DNA from: Xanthomonas albilineans
GTDB taxonomy: Bacteria; Pseudomonadota; Gammaproteobacteria; Xanthomonadales; Xanthomonadaceae
Assembly (NCBI RefSeq): GCF_002939705.1
Contig: NZ_MDCB01000013.1
Location: 1-64,000 of the forward strand
Direction: 5' to 3'
Length of the DNA: 64,000 nt
Part shown: positions 44,151-53,730 of the stretch, piece by piece
Numbering within the stretch: position 1 is the first letter of the stretch
How the letters are laid out: the number at the start of each line of letters is the position of its first letter
Made by a program: the position numbers and the translations under genes
The notes under the pieces: model-generated
Told to the model about the DNA's origin: nothing
The model's database searches: none
The model's input: only the letters and a program-made list of their open reading frames with translations

Positions 44151-45509
44151 CTAGACCGACGCCACCGCATCCTCGGGATCCCCCGCATCGGGCTCCTTCG
44201 CCAAGAGCGCGCCGACGTACAAGCCGACCAGCAGCAACGCCAACGAACCCCAGAACGACGAATAGAACGCCAAGTGGGTGTTGAACGGAAACACCGTGAT
44301 CAGCAACGCCTGCATCGCCGGCCGCGTGCGTTCGCGCGCTGCAACAGACGCATAACGCCAGGCCCGCCAGGCCTGGGCCGCACCGGCCAGCCAGAGCAGT
44401 AAGCCGATTACGCCGGTTTCGCTGAGCACCTCGAGCACGATCTGGTGGGCATGAAAGGCCGGTTCGCTGCCCCACTCACCGGGCTGGGTCGGAGTCGGAT
44501 TGCAGGCGGCATAGGCCTCGCGGAAACCGCGTACGCCGACTCCGTCCAATGGATGCTGACGGATCATGCACCAGGAGGCAGCCCAGATCTGCGCACGGCC
44601 AGTCAATGCCGCATTGAGATCGGCCGGTTGCCCGCTGAACGCACGCGCGCTGCGCTCGAAGCGGTCATGCACCTGCGGCGACACAAGACCGAGCACGCCG
44701 GCCACCAACGCCGCAGCCACCCCGAGCACCAACAACTTGCGCGCGCCAAGCAAACCCCAGCCCGACAGCACCAGCAGCAGCGCATAGGTAATCCACGACG
44801 CACGTGATCCAGCCAACACCAGCACCACCCCCACCACCGTGGCAGCCAGCAACCACCCCCAGGCACCACCGCGACGCGCAGCCCCCCACAACAGAAATGG
44901 CGACACGCTCGCCAGGACCTGGCCGAATTTGAGGTTGCACGGGCCAAACACACCACTGAGACGATCGGCCGCCATGGCCTGTTGCAGCGTACACAGACCG
45001 TGGTGGCTGATCGCCCACTTCAACTGATCCATCGACCAGAACAGCGGACTGGTACCGCACAATGCCTGCACCAAGGCGTCCAGCGTCCAGATCGCGGCGA
45101 TCACCCCCAGACCGTTGAACGTGAGGCGACGCCCGCGCGGCGTCGCCACCGCCATCGCGACCAACCACAAAAACGGCAAAAAGCGCAGATCCACCGCAGA
45201 CTCGCGCAGCGCCAACGGCACGTCCACCGCGCCCAGCGCCGACAGCGGCTGCGGCAGCCAATAGGCCAGAAACAATAGCGTGGTCAGCGCCCAGGCCGGC
45301 CCGCTCAACAAGCCCGCACCACCACCACGGAAGCGGCTGTGCAGCAAACGCGCCAAGGTGACCAGCGCGCCCAGCGCCAGCACACTCGCGGCCAGACCCG
45401 GCGCCGGCCAAAGCGCGACGAAGATCAGCACCCAGACCGGTGCCCAATGCTCCCCGGATTCCGTTACAGGAGATGTGGACAAGGACCTCTCAGTGCCGGA
45501 GTTCGTCAT
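44151..45509 (-). CDS. O-antigen ligase-like (WaaL/RfaL family) membrane protein
   Basis: The 452-residue polytopic protein has about ten hydrophobic segments and a large loop with TGRAQIWAASWCMIRQHPLDGVGVRGF and HAHQIVLEVLSETGVIG, typical of the Wzy_C superfamily. Such proteins attach O-antigen to lipid A-core or polymerise surface glycans at the periplasmic face. It overlaps the glycosyltransferase gene by 20 bases, suggesting an operon, and is convergent with the acyltransferase with only 7 bases between. Ligase and polymerase cannot be separated by sequence alone. Confidence 0.87.
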   Translation of the reverse strand: MTNSGTERSLSTSPVTESGEHWAPVWVLIFVALWPAPGLAASVLALGALVTLARLLHSRFRGGGAGLLSGPAWALTTLLFLAYWLPQPLSALGAVDVPLALRESAVDLRFLPFLWLVAMAVATPRGRRLTFNGLGVIAAIWTLDALVQALCGTSPLFWSMDQLKWAISHHGLCTLQQAMAADRLSGVFGPCNLKFGQVLASVSPFLLWGAARRGGAWGWLLAATVVGVVLVLAGSRASWITYALLLVLSGWGLLGARKLLVLGVAAALVAGVLGLVSPQVHDRFERSARAFSGQPADLNAALTGRAQIWAASWCMIRQHPLDGVGVRGFREAYAACNPTPTQPGEWGSEPAFHAHQIVLEVLSETGVIGLLLWLAGAAQAWRAWRYASVAARERTRPAMQALLITVFPFNTHLAFYSSFWGSLALLLVGLYVGALLAKEPDAGDPEDAVASV

Positions 45510-46605
45510 AGATCGCCAGAGTACTGCGCTGCATCGCCTGCAGCGTATAGGGAATCACGGCCGGCAACGCCGGTGGCAACATCAGCAATTGGCGCGCGAC
45601 CGCATGCAGCGCGACGGTATCGAAGGCGACCACTGCACCGCGAGGCTGCAATTGCGCCAGCAGTTCGCCGACCCCACCGTGCGCCCAACCCAGTACTGGC
45701 CGACCCACCGCCAGCGCCTCGACCACGGTGCGACCGAATGCCTCTGGCTTGCGCGACAATTGCAGCACCAGATCGCTGGCGGCATAGGCTTCGGCGATGC
45801 GCGCGGTCGGCGCGGTAAACGCGACCGCATCGGCGACGCCCAGCGCGGTCGCCTCGGCCTCCAATTCGCGCACATAGGCCTCGCGCCCCGGTTCGCGCGA
45901 CCCGGGCAACCACAATCGCACATCGTCGCCCTCGCCACGCAGCGCCGCCAGCAGCCGCAACGCATCGGCATGGCCCTTCAGCCTTGTCCCCCGACCCGGG
46001 AGCAACAGTAGCGGACCGGGATGACCCGCGAGTGCGGGTGCCTGCGTCGCGGCCCAGGCGCGCGCATCCGGGTCCGGCGCGGGCCGACGCGGAAACTGCG
46101 CCGGGTCGATGCCGCGCGGAATCACCCGTAGCCGCGCCGGATCGGTCTGTGCATAGTGGTGCAGCACGTAGCCGCGTACCGTGTCGGATACGCAGATCAC
46201 GCGCTCGCCACGGGTCATCACCGCGCTGTAGCGGCTGGGCGAATTGAGTCCATGTACCGTAGTGACGAAGCGTGGACGCTGCACCGTCGGCATTCCGCGC
46301 AGCGCATGCCAGCCGAGCCAGGCCGGCAATCTTGAACGGGCATGCACGATGTCGACACGCTCCCGCGCGAACAGGCGCCGCAGCGTCGACACGTGGCGCA
46401 GCGTCAGCAGCGACTTGCGCCCGATGTCCAAAGCCAGATGTTCGGCACCGGCAGCGGCCAACGCCGGCAACAGCCGCCCCCCCGCAGACACCACCAGCGC
46501 ACGATGCCCGGCAGCCACCAGGGCTTGGGCGATTTCCAGCGTGGAGCGCTCCACGCCACCGGACTCCAGCGCCGGCAGCAGTTGCACCACGGTCAGACGG
46601 TGCAT
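45490..46605 (-). CDS. Family 4 glycosyltransferase
   Basis: The 371-residue GT-B protein starts MHRLTVVQLLPALESGGVER and shows VDIVHARSRLPAWLGW, VTTVHGLNSPSRYS, VIPRGIDPAQF, GRGTRLKGHADALR and the EX7E-type SRKPEAFGRTVVEALAVGRP. Such enzymes move sugars from nucleotide donors to lipopolysaccharide or exopolysaccharide. Its place beside an O-antigen ligase suggests LPS core or O-chain work. The ATG at 46605 is 12 bases after the upstream zinc-ribbon gene. Confidence 0.9.
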   Translation of the reverse strand: MHRLTVVQLLPALESGGVERSTLEIAQALVAAGHRALVVSAGGRLLPALAAAGAEHLALDIGRKSLLTLRHVSTLRRLFARERVDIVHARSRLPAWLGWHALRGMPTVQRPRFVTTVHGLNSPSRYSAVMTRGERVICVSDTVRGYVLHHYAQTDPARLRVIPRGIDPAQFPRRPAPDPDARAWAATQAPALAGHPGPLLLLPGRGTRLKGHADALRLLAALRGEGDDVRLWLPGSREPGREAYVRELEAEATALGVADAVAFTAPTARIAEAYAASDLVLQLSRKPEAFGRTVVEALAVGRPVLGWAHGGVGELLAQLQPRGAVVAFDTVALHAVARQLLMLPPALPAVIPYTLQAMQRSTLAIYDELRH

Positions 46606-46616
46606 CGCACCATCGA

Positions 46617-46814
46617 TCAATCGACCAGCACGAAGACCGAACCGCAATACGGACATTTGGCCTGGCGGTCGGCCGCGTCCTGAATCGGCAGGTAGACGCG
46701 CGGATGCGAGTTCCACAGCGCCATTTCCGGGGTCGGACAGCACAGCGGCAGGTCGGCGCGGCGCACCTCGTAGCGCGTCTGGGCATTGGCGGGCACGGTG
46801 GCGGTCTGGCTCAT
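46617..46814 (-). CDS. Small zinc-finger (CHCC type) protein
   Basis: The 65-residue protein starts MSQTATVPANAQTRYEV, has LCCPTPEMALWNSHPRVYLP and ends AKCPYCGSVFVLVD, the CHCC zinc ribbon. The same family includes the small NDUFS6-like accessory proteins; the bacterial role is not settled. It is the first gene of the glycosyltransferase-ligase run. The ATG at 46814 is favoured over a longer, Arg-rich version. Confidence 0.9.
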   Translation of the reverse strand: MSQTATVPANAQTRYEVRRADLPLCCPTPEMALWNSHPRVYLPIQDAADRQAKCPYCGSVFVLVD

Positions 46815-46926
46815 GGCAATGGGGACACATCGATAGATGAAGCGCAATTCTAGCAGCCCCCCCAGGGGGCGGGCGGGTTGCTGCAGCCGGCAGCCCCCCC
46901 CCCTCGCCCCCCTCCTCTCGACCAAC

Positions 46927-47262
46927 ATGCTTGATGCGGAACGAAGGCAACACTATGCTGACGCGACGCGGCGCCGATATGCCGCTTCGAGGTGTTCTGT
47001 GGATATAGGTGTGCGATTGATGCAGGCGCGGCGAAATGCAGGCTTCACTCTGCGCGAGCTTGCCGCCTTGTTGGGCGTGGCGCATAGCACCCTTGGTCAC
47101 TGGGAGAACAACCGTTCTGTCCCCAATGCCAGGCATTTGTTGAAGATCGCCGAACTTACCGGCGTTGACGCTTATGTGTTGCTAACTGGCAAGCCCTCCA
47201 AGCTGAACCAAAACGACAGCGACAATCTGCCGTTGCCTGCTGGCAGCAAGCGTCTGGCCTGA
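46927..47262 (+). CDS. Small XRE-family helix-turn-helix regulator
   Basis: The product (111 residues from the ATG at 46927) carries one HTH domain: MQARRNAGFTLRELAALLG, VAHSTLGHWENNRSVPNARHLLKIAELTGVD (given here in two parts), a good XRE fit. The N-terminus before it is Arg-rich, and no ribosome site precedes the ATG; a GTG at about 46998 may be the real start. It follows a run of ten C residues and is divergent from the zinc-ribbon gene. A terminator lies 20 bases downstream. Target genes are unknown. Confidence 0.75.
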   Translation: MLDAERRQHYADATRRRYAASRCSVDIGVRLMQARRNAGFTLRELAALLGVAHSTLGHWENNRSVPNARHLLKIAELTGVDAYVLLTGKPSKLNQNDSDNLPLPAGSKRLA

Positions 47263-47283
47263 AATGACTGGGCGCCGTGACAA

Positions 47284-47318
47284 CGCCGCCACGCTTCGGC
47301 GTGGCGGCGCAGTCTTTT
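47284..47318 (+). terminator. Terminator after the XRE regulator gene
   Basis: An 11-bp perfect stem (CGCCGCCACGC, 47284-47294; GCGTGGCGGCG, 47299-47309) closed by the stable TTCG tetraloop is followed by CAGTC and TTTT. Confidence 0.88.
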
Positions 47319-47447
47319 GACGGGCGTCACAAAAACGCTCAGCCCAGTTGCCCCACATCGGCGCTTGTCTGATAGCCGACGCTTGGGAAGTGCATTCCTG
47401 CGGCGCTTGCAGCCTCGGCCTGCTTAGCTTGAGCGCACTGTCAGAAG

Positions 47448-47910
47448 TCAAACCCACGCCTGCAGGTAATGTGACACCTGTGGCTGCATCTCATACACGA
47501 TACGCCCCTGCTCCATTGTCAGCACGCGGTCAGCGCTGGCGATGGTCTATGGGCGACGACCACCTTAGATCAACAACTGCAACTGCCTCACGGCCTACTT
47601 GCCCAGGCACTCGCACTTGGCATGTCAATGGCGAGTTACCTTATGCAGAAACAATAATTCCGGCTGTCGGGACAGTGCACGAGCGAGGATCACTCGCTGC
47701 TTTTGCCGACACCAAAGTGCCCCCCCCCATATCGCCGATCAAACCGTGATATCCCATTGGCATCGCCGCTATGTCGTCGTGCACTGCCGCCAAGTGCATC
47801 ACTGCCTGCATGCACCCAAAGTCGAAGGTAGGATCGAAGAAACTGATAGTGTCGGCAATGCTGTCGGCGAACAGCTTAAACTCAACTTCCATGCGCAACA
47901 CCTCGCAATC
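47448..47910 (-). pseudogene. Decayed peptidase-type ABC exporter ATPase (CvaB/RaxB-like), C-terminal remnant
   Basis: Pieces of an ABC ATPase appear in order on the minus strand but in different frames. LFADSIADTISFFDP, HLAAVHDDIAAMPMGYH and GLIGDMG come first. After a run of nine G (47728-47720) a shifted frame gives RQKQRVILARALSRQPELLF, the signature-loop and Walker-B region. Then VAHRP (H-loop), and after another shift TIASADRVLTMEQGRIVYEM to a stop at 47448. The phrases match exporters of double-glycine-leader peptides such as CvaB or RaxB. The N-terminal peptidase and membrane domains are missing, replaced by maeB sequence. No substrate gene is visible. Confidence 0.8.
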
Positions 47911-48074
47911 ACATGGAGCATTGCACTTGGAGTTTGAGCCTAAGAACTGTCAATCCGTGGAGAGCGATCCAGTCCAATATCGACGACCAACACTATTCGC
48001 CTCCCCGCATTCGCTAGCTTGTAGACAAGGAAAAAACCATGCGACCTACCGGCGAATCTGCCTTTGAAGAGAAA

Positions 48075-50366
48075 TCAACCAATCTTCTCCGCCTCAATCT
48101 GTTTGCGGATCTGCGCATCGACAGCCGCGATCGCGGTCATATTCATCACCCGGCGCGCGGTGGCGCTGGTGGTGAGGATATGCACCGGCTTGGAAATGCC
48201 CATCAAAATCGGCCCAATCGCCACGCCCTCGGTGAAAACGCGCACCAGATTGTAGGCAATATTGGCCGCTTCCAGATTCGGCAGCACGAACAGATTAGCG
48301 CGCCCCTTGAGCGTGCTATTGGGCATGATTTGATTGCGTAATGCCTCGTCCCAGGCAGTGTCGCCCTGCATCTCGCCATCGATGTTGAGATCGGGCTTAC
48401 GCTTGAGCAGTGCCTCCCGCACCTGACGCATCTTCAGCGCATCGCGCGAGTCGTGGCTGCCGAAGTTGGAATGCGACAGCAGCGCGATGTTCGGCTCGAT
48501 GCCGAACAACTTCAGACGATAAGCGGCCTGCAGGGTGGCTTCGACGATCTGCTCCACGCTTGGGTCTTCCTGCACGTGGGTGTCCACGAAAAAGAATACA
48601 CCCTGCTGGTTGATCATGCCGGTCATCGCCGAGGTGGAGCTGACCCGCGGCTCCAGCGGAATCACGCTACGCGCATAACCGAGTTTTTTATGGAAACGGC
48701 CGACCACGCCGGACAGCAACGCATCGGCTTCGCCGCGCGCGACCATCACCGCGGCGATCAGCGTCGGCCGCGAACGCATCAGCTCTTTTGCTGCGCTGAC
48801 AGTCACCCCGCGCCGCTCGGTGAGCGCATGGTAGTACTGCCAGTAGTCGTTGAAACGCGGATCGTCATGGATGTTGGTGATCTCGAAATCCACGCCGGCG
48901 GTGATGCGCAGCCCCATGCGCTGGATGCGCGCCTCGATCACATCCGGTCGGCCGATCAGAATCGGGAACGCCAGACCTTCGTCGATCACGCTCTGCACCG
49001 CGCGCAGCACGACTTCCTCTTCGCCTTCGGCGTAGACCACGCGCTGTTTGTCGGCACGCGCGCGGTCATACAGCGGTTTCATCATCAGGCTGGTGCGGTA
49101 AACGAACTGGCTGAGCTTGTCGCGATAGGCCTGCATATCGGCAATCGGGCGCGTCGCCACACCCGAGTCCATCGCCGCCTGCGCCACCGCCGAGGACAGT
49201 TCGACCAGCAAACGTGGGTCCAGCGGCCTGGGAATCAGATAATCCGGGCCGAAACTCGGGGTCTCGCCCCCATAGGCCGCGCCGAGATCGGAGGCTTCGC
49301 GCCGCGCCATCCCCGCGATCGCCTTGACGCAGGCGATCTTCATTTCCTCGTTGATGCTCGTTGCGCCGGCGTCGAGCGCACCGCGAAACAGATAAGGGAA
49401 GCACAGCACATTATTGATTTGGTTCGGATAGTCCGAACGGCCGGTACCGATGATGGCGTCCGGGCGCACCGCCTTGGCCGCTTCCGGGGTGATTTCCGGA
49501 TTGGGATTGGCAAGGGCGAAGATCACCGGTTGCGGTGCCATCGTCGCCACCATCTCCGGCGTGAGGATACCTGCCGCCGACAAGCCGAGAAAAATATCTG
49601 CGCCTTCGACGATTTCGGCCAGCGTACGCTTGTCGGTGTCGCGTGCGTAGCGCGCCTTGTCCGGATCCAGGTCGGTGCGGCCAGTGTGGATCACCCCATC
49701 GCGATCCAGCGCCAGGATATTTTCCGGCTTCAGGCCCAGCGACACCAGCATATCGACGCATGAGATGCCTGCCGCACCCATGCCGGTGGTGGCAAGTTTG
49801 ACGTCCTCGATTTTCTTGCCGGTCACCACAAGTGCATTGAGCACCGCCGCGGCCACGGGGATCGCGGTGCCGTGCTGATCATCGTGACACACCGGGATCT
49901 TCATACGTTTGCGCAACTTGCGCTCGACGATGAAACATTCCGGCGCTTTGATGTCTTCCAGATTGATGCCGCCGAAAGTCGGTTCGAGGCTGGCGATAAT
50001 ATCGACCAGCTTGTCCGGGTCGTTCTCGTTGATCTCGATGTCGAACACGTCGATGCCGGCGAACTTCTGGAACAACACGCCTTTACCTTCCATCACTGGC
50101 TTGGAGGCCAGCGGCCCGATATTGCCCAGGCCCAACACCGCAGTGCCATTGCTGATGACCGCGACCAGATTGGCGCGCGCGGTCAGTTCGCTGGCCTGCT
50201 GCGGATCGGCGACGATGGCCTGGCAGGCGAACGCCACGCCCGGCGAGTAGGCCAAGGACAGGTCGCGCTGGGTCACCATGGGCTTGGTCGCGGCGACCTT
50301 GATCTTGCCCCGTGGCTCCTGGCGGTGATAGTCGAGTGCGGCCTGTTTGAAATCGTCGTTTGACAT
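48075..50366 (-). CDS. maeB: NADP-dependent malic enzyme with C-terminal phosphotransacetylase-like domain
   Basis: The 763-residue protein joins a malic enzyme (about 1-420; [11 protein letters not shown]-like [53 protein letters not shown]) to a phosphotransacetylase-like region (about 430-763; [26 protein letters not shown]). This is the standard MaeB layout. It converts malate to pyruvate, CO2 and NADPH; the C-terminal part is regulatory rather than catalytic in known cases. The ATG at 50366 begins [11 protein letters not shown]. dctA, the dicarboxylate importer, lies immediately upstream, so the pair can feed imported malate to pyruvate. Confidence 0.96.
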   Translation of the reverse strand: MSNDDFKQAALDYHRQEPRGKIKVAATKPMVTQRDLSLAYSPGVAFACQAIVADPQQASELTARANLVAVISNGTAVLGLGNIGPLASKPVMEGKGVLFQKFAGIDVFDIEINENDPDKLVDIIASLEPTFGGINLEDIKAPECFIVERKLRKRMKIPVCHDDQHGTAIPVAAAVLNALVVTGKKIEDVKLATTGMGAAGISCVDMLVSLGLKPENILALDRDGVIHTGRTDLDPDKARYARDTDKRTLAEIVEGADIFLGLSAAGILTPEMVATMAPQPVIFALANPNPEITPEAAKAVRPDAIIGTGRSDYPNQINNVLCFPYLFRGALDAGATSINEEMKIACVKAIAGMARREASDLGAAYGGETPSFGPDYLIPRPLDPRLLVELSSAVAQAAMDSGVATRPIADMQAYRDKLSQFVYRTSLMMKPLYDRARADKQRVVYAEGEEEVVLRAVQSVIDEGLAFPILIGRPDVIEARIQRMGLRITAGVDFEITNIHDDPRFNDYWQYYHALTERRGVTVSAAKELMRSRPTLIAAVMVARGEADALLSGVVGRFHKKLGYARSVIPLEPRVSSTSAMTGMINQQGVFFFVDTHVQEDPSVEQIVEATLQAAYRLKLFGIEPNIALLSHSNFGSHDSRDALKMRQVREALLKRKPDLNIDGEMQGDTAWDEALRNQIMPNSTLKGRANLFVLPNLEAANIAYNLVRVFTEGVAIGPILMGISKPVHILTTSATARRVMNMTAIAAVDAQIRKQIEAEKIG

Positions 50367-50500
50367 GGAGAGCTTCTTTTGTCGAAAGGCGCGAAGGAGC
50401 GGAATTCTACTCTGTGGACCTGCGCCGGAAAAAATGCGCAATGCCGATCATGCCCGCACATCGTGCACTGGCATCAATCAGCACAACGCGCCAAGCTTTA

Positions 50501-50641
50501 GAGTGGCTAACAAAACGTCGCGAGTCGCTGTCGGGTGGGCGCGTACAGCGCGCAGGAACCGCAGTGTACAGGTGGTACATCAGGATTCCGAGCACTGCCC
50601 GCGCCCTTCCGGCGGCGACGCAGTCGTCTTGTTAGCTACTC
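50501..50641. mobile_element. Complete 141-bp MITE with TTA target-site duplication at the dctA stop codon
   Basis: The element has terminal inverted repeats GAGTGGCTAACAA (50501-50513) and TTGTTAGCTACTC (50629-50641), matching in 12 of 13 positions, with similarity continuing a few bases further. It contains no ORF of note. It is flanked on both sides by TTA (50498-50500 and 50642-50644), which fits a 3-base TNA duplication as made by some IS5-family transposases. The right TTA is exactly the reverse complement of the dctA stop codon TAA. A truncated relative lies at 21217-21317. Confidence 0.82.
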
Positions 50642-51988
50642 TTAGGCCACCGTCACCGGCAGGACGACGTCACCCGCGTCCAACGCAAGGCGCAGACGAT
50701 CGCGATCCAACGCATTCTCCCAACGCGAGACCACCACGGTGGCCACCGCGTTGCCGATGAAGTTGGTCAACGAACGACACTCGCTCATGAAACGGTCCAC
50801 GCCAAGAATCAGTGCCAAGCCGGCCATGGGCACTTCCGGCACCACCGCCAGGGTCGCCGCCAAAGTGATGAAACCCGCACCGGTCACGCCAGCTGCACCC
50901 TTGGAGCTAATCATCGCCACCAGCAACAAGGTGATCTGGTGACCAAGGGTCAACTCGGTGTTGGTCGCCTGCGCGATGAACAGCGCGGCCAGGGTCATGT
51001 AGATATTGGTGCCGTCGAGATTGAACGAATAGCCGGTGGGCACCACCAGGCCGACGACCGACTTCTCGCAGCCGGCATGCTCCATCTTTTCCATCAGCGA
51101 CGGCAGTGCCGATTCGGACGAAGAAGTACCAAGCACCAGCAGCAGCTCCGACTTCAGATAGCGGATCAATTTGAAGATCGAAAACCCGCACAGGTGGGCC
51201 ACTGCACCGAGAATCACCAACACGAATAGCAGTGCGGTGATGTAGAACGATCCGACCAACCAGGCAAGATTCACCAGCGACTGCACACCATGCTCGCCGA
51301 TGGTGTAAGCGATCGCGCCGAACGCACCGATCGGCGCGGCCTTCATCAACAGATGCACCAGTTTGAACACCGGCGCGACCAAGGCATCGAGCAGCTTCAA
51401 CACAGGCTTGCCGCGCTCGCCCACCAACGCCAGCGACACGCCGAACAACACCGCAACGAATAGCACTTGCAGGATGTTGGGACCGGCCAACTTGCCGTTG
51501 ATCACTTGGTCGCCAGTAAAGGCCCCGATCAGCGAGTTGGGAATGATGTCCATCAAGAAGCCTGTCATGGTCAGTTGGTGCGACTGCTGCACGTAACTAT
51601 CGACCTTGCTCTGGTCCAACGTCGCCAGATTGGCATTCATGCCCGCGCCGGGCTGCACCACATGCGCGACGATCATGCCCACCACCAGCGCCAGCGTGGA
51701 GAAAAATAGGAAATACACCATTGCCTTGACGAAGACCCGGCCCACCGTCTTCAACTGAGTCATCCCAGCGATACCGGTCACGATGGTCAGGAAGATCACC
51801 GGGGCGATGATCATCTTCACCAATTTGATGAATGCGTCAGCCAGCGGCTTGAGCTGTACGGCCCAGGCGGGATCAAGATGGCCGAGTACGGCACCGACGA
51901 CAATGGCGAACAATACCTGAACGTATGTGTGCCGGTAGAACGGCACGGGCTGCGGCCCGCGACCTAGCGTGGGAAAGGGACTGTGCAT
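50642..51988 (-). CDS. dctA: C4-dicarboxylate transporter of the DAACS family
   Basis: The 448-residue transporter has eight hydrophobic segments plus two re-entrant loops. Diagnostic motifs are [16 protein letters not shown], the serine-rich [36 protein letters not shown] and [13 protein letters not shown]. It imports succinate, fumarate or malate with protons or sodium. The ATG at 51988 has GGAG 9 bases upstream; a longer version would add 77 residues with no family support. The MITE directly follows its stop. The hybrid kinase and LuxR regulator at 53731-57185 may control it. Confidence 0.95.
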   Translation of the reverse strand: MHSPFPTLGRGPQPVPFYRHTYVQVLFAIVVGAVLGHLDPAWAVQLKPLADAFIKLVKMIIAPVIFLTIVTGIAGMTQLKTVGRVFVKAMVYFLFFSTLALVVGMIVAHVVQPGAGMNANLATLDQSKVDSYVQQSHQLTMTGFLMDIIPNSLIGAFTGDQVINGKLAGPNILQVLFVAVLFGVSLALVGERGKPVLKLLDALVAPVFKLVHLLMKAAPIGAFGAIAYTIGEHGVQSLVNLAWLVGSFYITALLFVLVILGAVAHLCGFSIFKLIRYLKSELLLVLGTSSSESALPSLMEKMEHAGCEKSVVGLVVPTGYSFNLDGTNIYMTLAALFIAQATNTELTLGHQITLLLVAMISSKGAAGVTGAGFITLAATLAVVPEVPMAGLALILGVDRFMSECRSLTNFIGNAVATVVVSRWENALDRDRLRLALDAGDVVLPVTVA

Positions 51989-52427
51989 CTGAACGCGCTC
52001 CGGAACGGTACGGCAACCCAACGCGGGTCGCGGAATGCAGCCTTTGTACGCGTCAACGCTGCGAAAGCAGATAACCCATTGGTCGTAGTCTTCGTTGCGG
52101 GCGCCGGCGGCGCAGGGGCGGTGTCCCCAAACGCTCACGGAAGCGGGACCACCCAGAAACCAGCATCGGCGTTCAGATATGTGCGCAGCCCCCTTTCGCC
52201 TGCACTTTCGCCACGACACGCCCCTTAAGTTAAATCATTCACACATGAATTGTGATCTTATCGTTAAAGAATGGCCGCCCACGACCGCTATTGCCTAGAT
52301 GCAAGCCGTTATCGGGGACTACATCTCCCTCGATGGCAGCCTTTCATGCGTGGCCGCTCCCGTGTCGCATTGCGTCCTGACCGGGAACTGTGGCGCCTCT
52401 TTGACCTTAATCGAGACAACCTCCATC
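51989..52427. other. Divergent promoter region between dctA and the porin gene
   Basis: About 440 bases lie between two divergent genes. The segment 52220-52280 is AT-rich (for example GAATTGTGATCTTATCG) and probably carries promoters for one or both. I see no ORF or clear operator. Confidence 0.4.
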
Positions 52428-53603
52428 ATGCGACACAGCCTCCTCTTCGCCGCACTGGGCCTGACCGCCGCCGCTCCCGCCATCGCCGCCAACGGCTTCG
52501 ATGACTGGCCGACCAAGGTGACCTTCAGCGATGGCACCACGCTGGCTGCGGTCGGCACCTACCAGTACGACTGGAACACATTCTCCAACGACAACAGTCG
52601 CCTCCTGAAGAACAACCACACGTTCCGGCGCAAGGAATTCGGCGTCCATTTGAATAAGGACGGCGTATACGACGCGATGGTGGGCTTCGACTTCCAGTCC
52701 AAGCAGTGGCTGGACGTGTTCTTCGGCGTGGAGACCAAGGCGCTGTTCGGCAACAACTACGGCCACGTGCGCGTGGGCTACATCAAGGTGCTGGGTGGCC
52801 TGGAAGCGTTGACCAGCGGTGCTGCGGGCAGCTTCATGGAAGCCGCGCTCCCGGTACAGGCGATCTATCAGGGCCGCCGTACTGGCGCGGAATGGACCTT
52901 CGAGCAGCCGCAGTACCTGCTGCAGGCTGCCGTTTACGGCGGCAAAGACCTGCAGGGTCACAATCCCGGCACCACGCAGGCCGTCCATGCCGCGTGGACC
53001 CCGTTCAAGGCCGAAGGCGATGTCCTGCACCTGGGCCTGGTGTATTCGCAGGAAAATCCGCGCGGCTACCACAACGGCCTGAACGTGAGTTTCAGCCCGA
53101 GCGTGCGCCTGAATACACCGCCGGAAGTCGCGCTGACCCCTGTGAGCTTGGTTGATTCAGGCATCCTGACCGACGTCGACCAGATCCGCCGCACCGGGCT
53201 GGAAGCGCTGTGGATCAAGGGACCGTTCTCGCTGCAAGGCGAAGCGTTGCGTGCCGACGTAACCCGCACCAACAGCCTGCCCAACTACAGCGCAGACGGC
53301 CAGTACGTGTTCGCCAGCTATGTATTGACCGGCGAATCGCGCCCGTACAGCGCCGGCAACGTCGACATGGTCAAGCCGGCCAACGCCTACGGCGCGGTGG
53401 AAGTGCTGGCGCGCTACAGCCGTCTGGACCTGGACGACGGCAACGTGTTCGGCGGCCGCCAACACGATTGGACCTTCGGCGCCAACTGGTACCTGACCAA
53501 CCACTTCAAATTCCAACTGAACTACGTGCGGGCCAATGCCGAACGCGCCGGCGTGCAATTCAAGCCGAACTCGGTGGACGTGCGCGCCCAAGTCCAGTTC
53601 TGA
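52428..53603 (+). CDS. OprO/OprP-type phosphate-selective porin
   Basis: The 391-residue protein has a signal peptide (MRHSLLFAALGLTAAAPAIA then ANGF) and the porin pattern of OprP: TLAAVGTYQYDWNTF, a long run of alternating beta strands with YGKDL-like loops (YGGKDLQGHNPGTTQAVH) and a terminal Phe (RAQVQF). OprP family members pass phosphate or polyphosphate across the outer membrane. The ATG at 52428 is the obvious signal-peptide start. A hairpin follows the stop. Confidence 0.9.
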   Translation: MRHSLLFAALGLTAAAPAIAANGFDDWPTKVTFSDGTTLAAVGTYQYDWNTFSNDNSRLLKNNHTFRRKEFGVHLNKDGVYDAMVGFDFQSKQWLDVFFGVETKALFGNNYGHVRVGYIKVLGGLEALTSGAAGSFMEAALPVQAIYQGRRTGAEWTFEQPQYLLQAAVYGGKDLQGHNPGTTQAVHAAWTPFKAEGDVLHLGLVYSQENPRGYHNGLNVSFSPSVRLNTPPEVALTPVSLVDSGILTDVDQIRRTGLEALWIKGPFSLQGEALRADVTRTNSLPNYSADGQYVFASYVLTGESRPYSAGNVDMVKPANAYGAVEVLARYSRLDLDDGNVFGGRQHDWTFGANWYLTNHFKFQLNYVRANAERAGVQFKPNSVDVRAQVQF

Positions 53604-53621
53604 TCCACCCCTCGCGAATAC

Positions 53622-53648
53622 GGCGGTCCGGGCACGTACCGGACCGCC
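53622..53648 (+). terminator. Hairpin after the porin gene
   Basis: A perfect 10-bp stem GGCGGTCCGG / CCGGACCGCC with a 7-base loop starts 19 bases after the porin stop. There is no U-run, so termination is possible but unproven. Confidence 0.5.
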
Positions 53649-53730
53649 ACGCGATCGCGCCTGCGACACGGCGGACACCGCGTCGCACGCCAGCTAAGCT
53701 GATGCGGAACTGGTCATCGCCTTTCTCCGC

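Noticed and set aside
47348-47749. 133-codon plus-strand ORF after the XRE gene
   Set aside because: The minus strand there carries recognisable ABC ATPase fragments, so the plus ORF is a shadow of the pseudogene.
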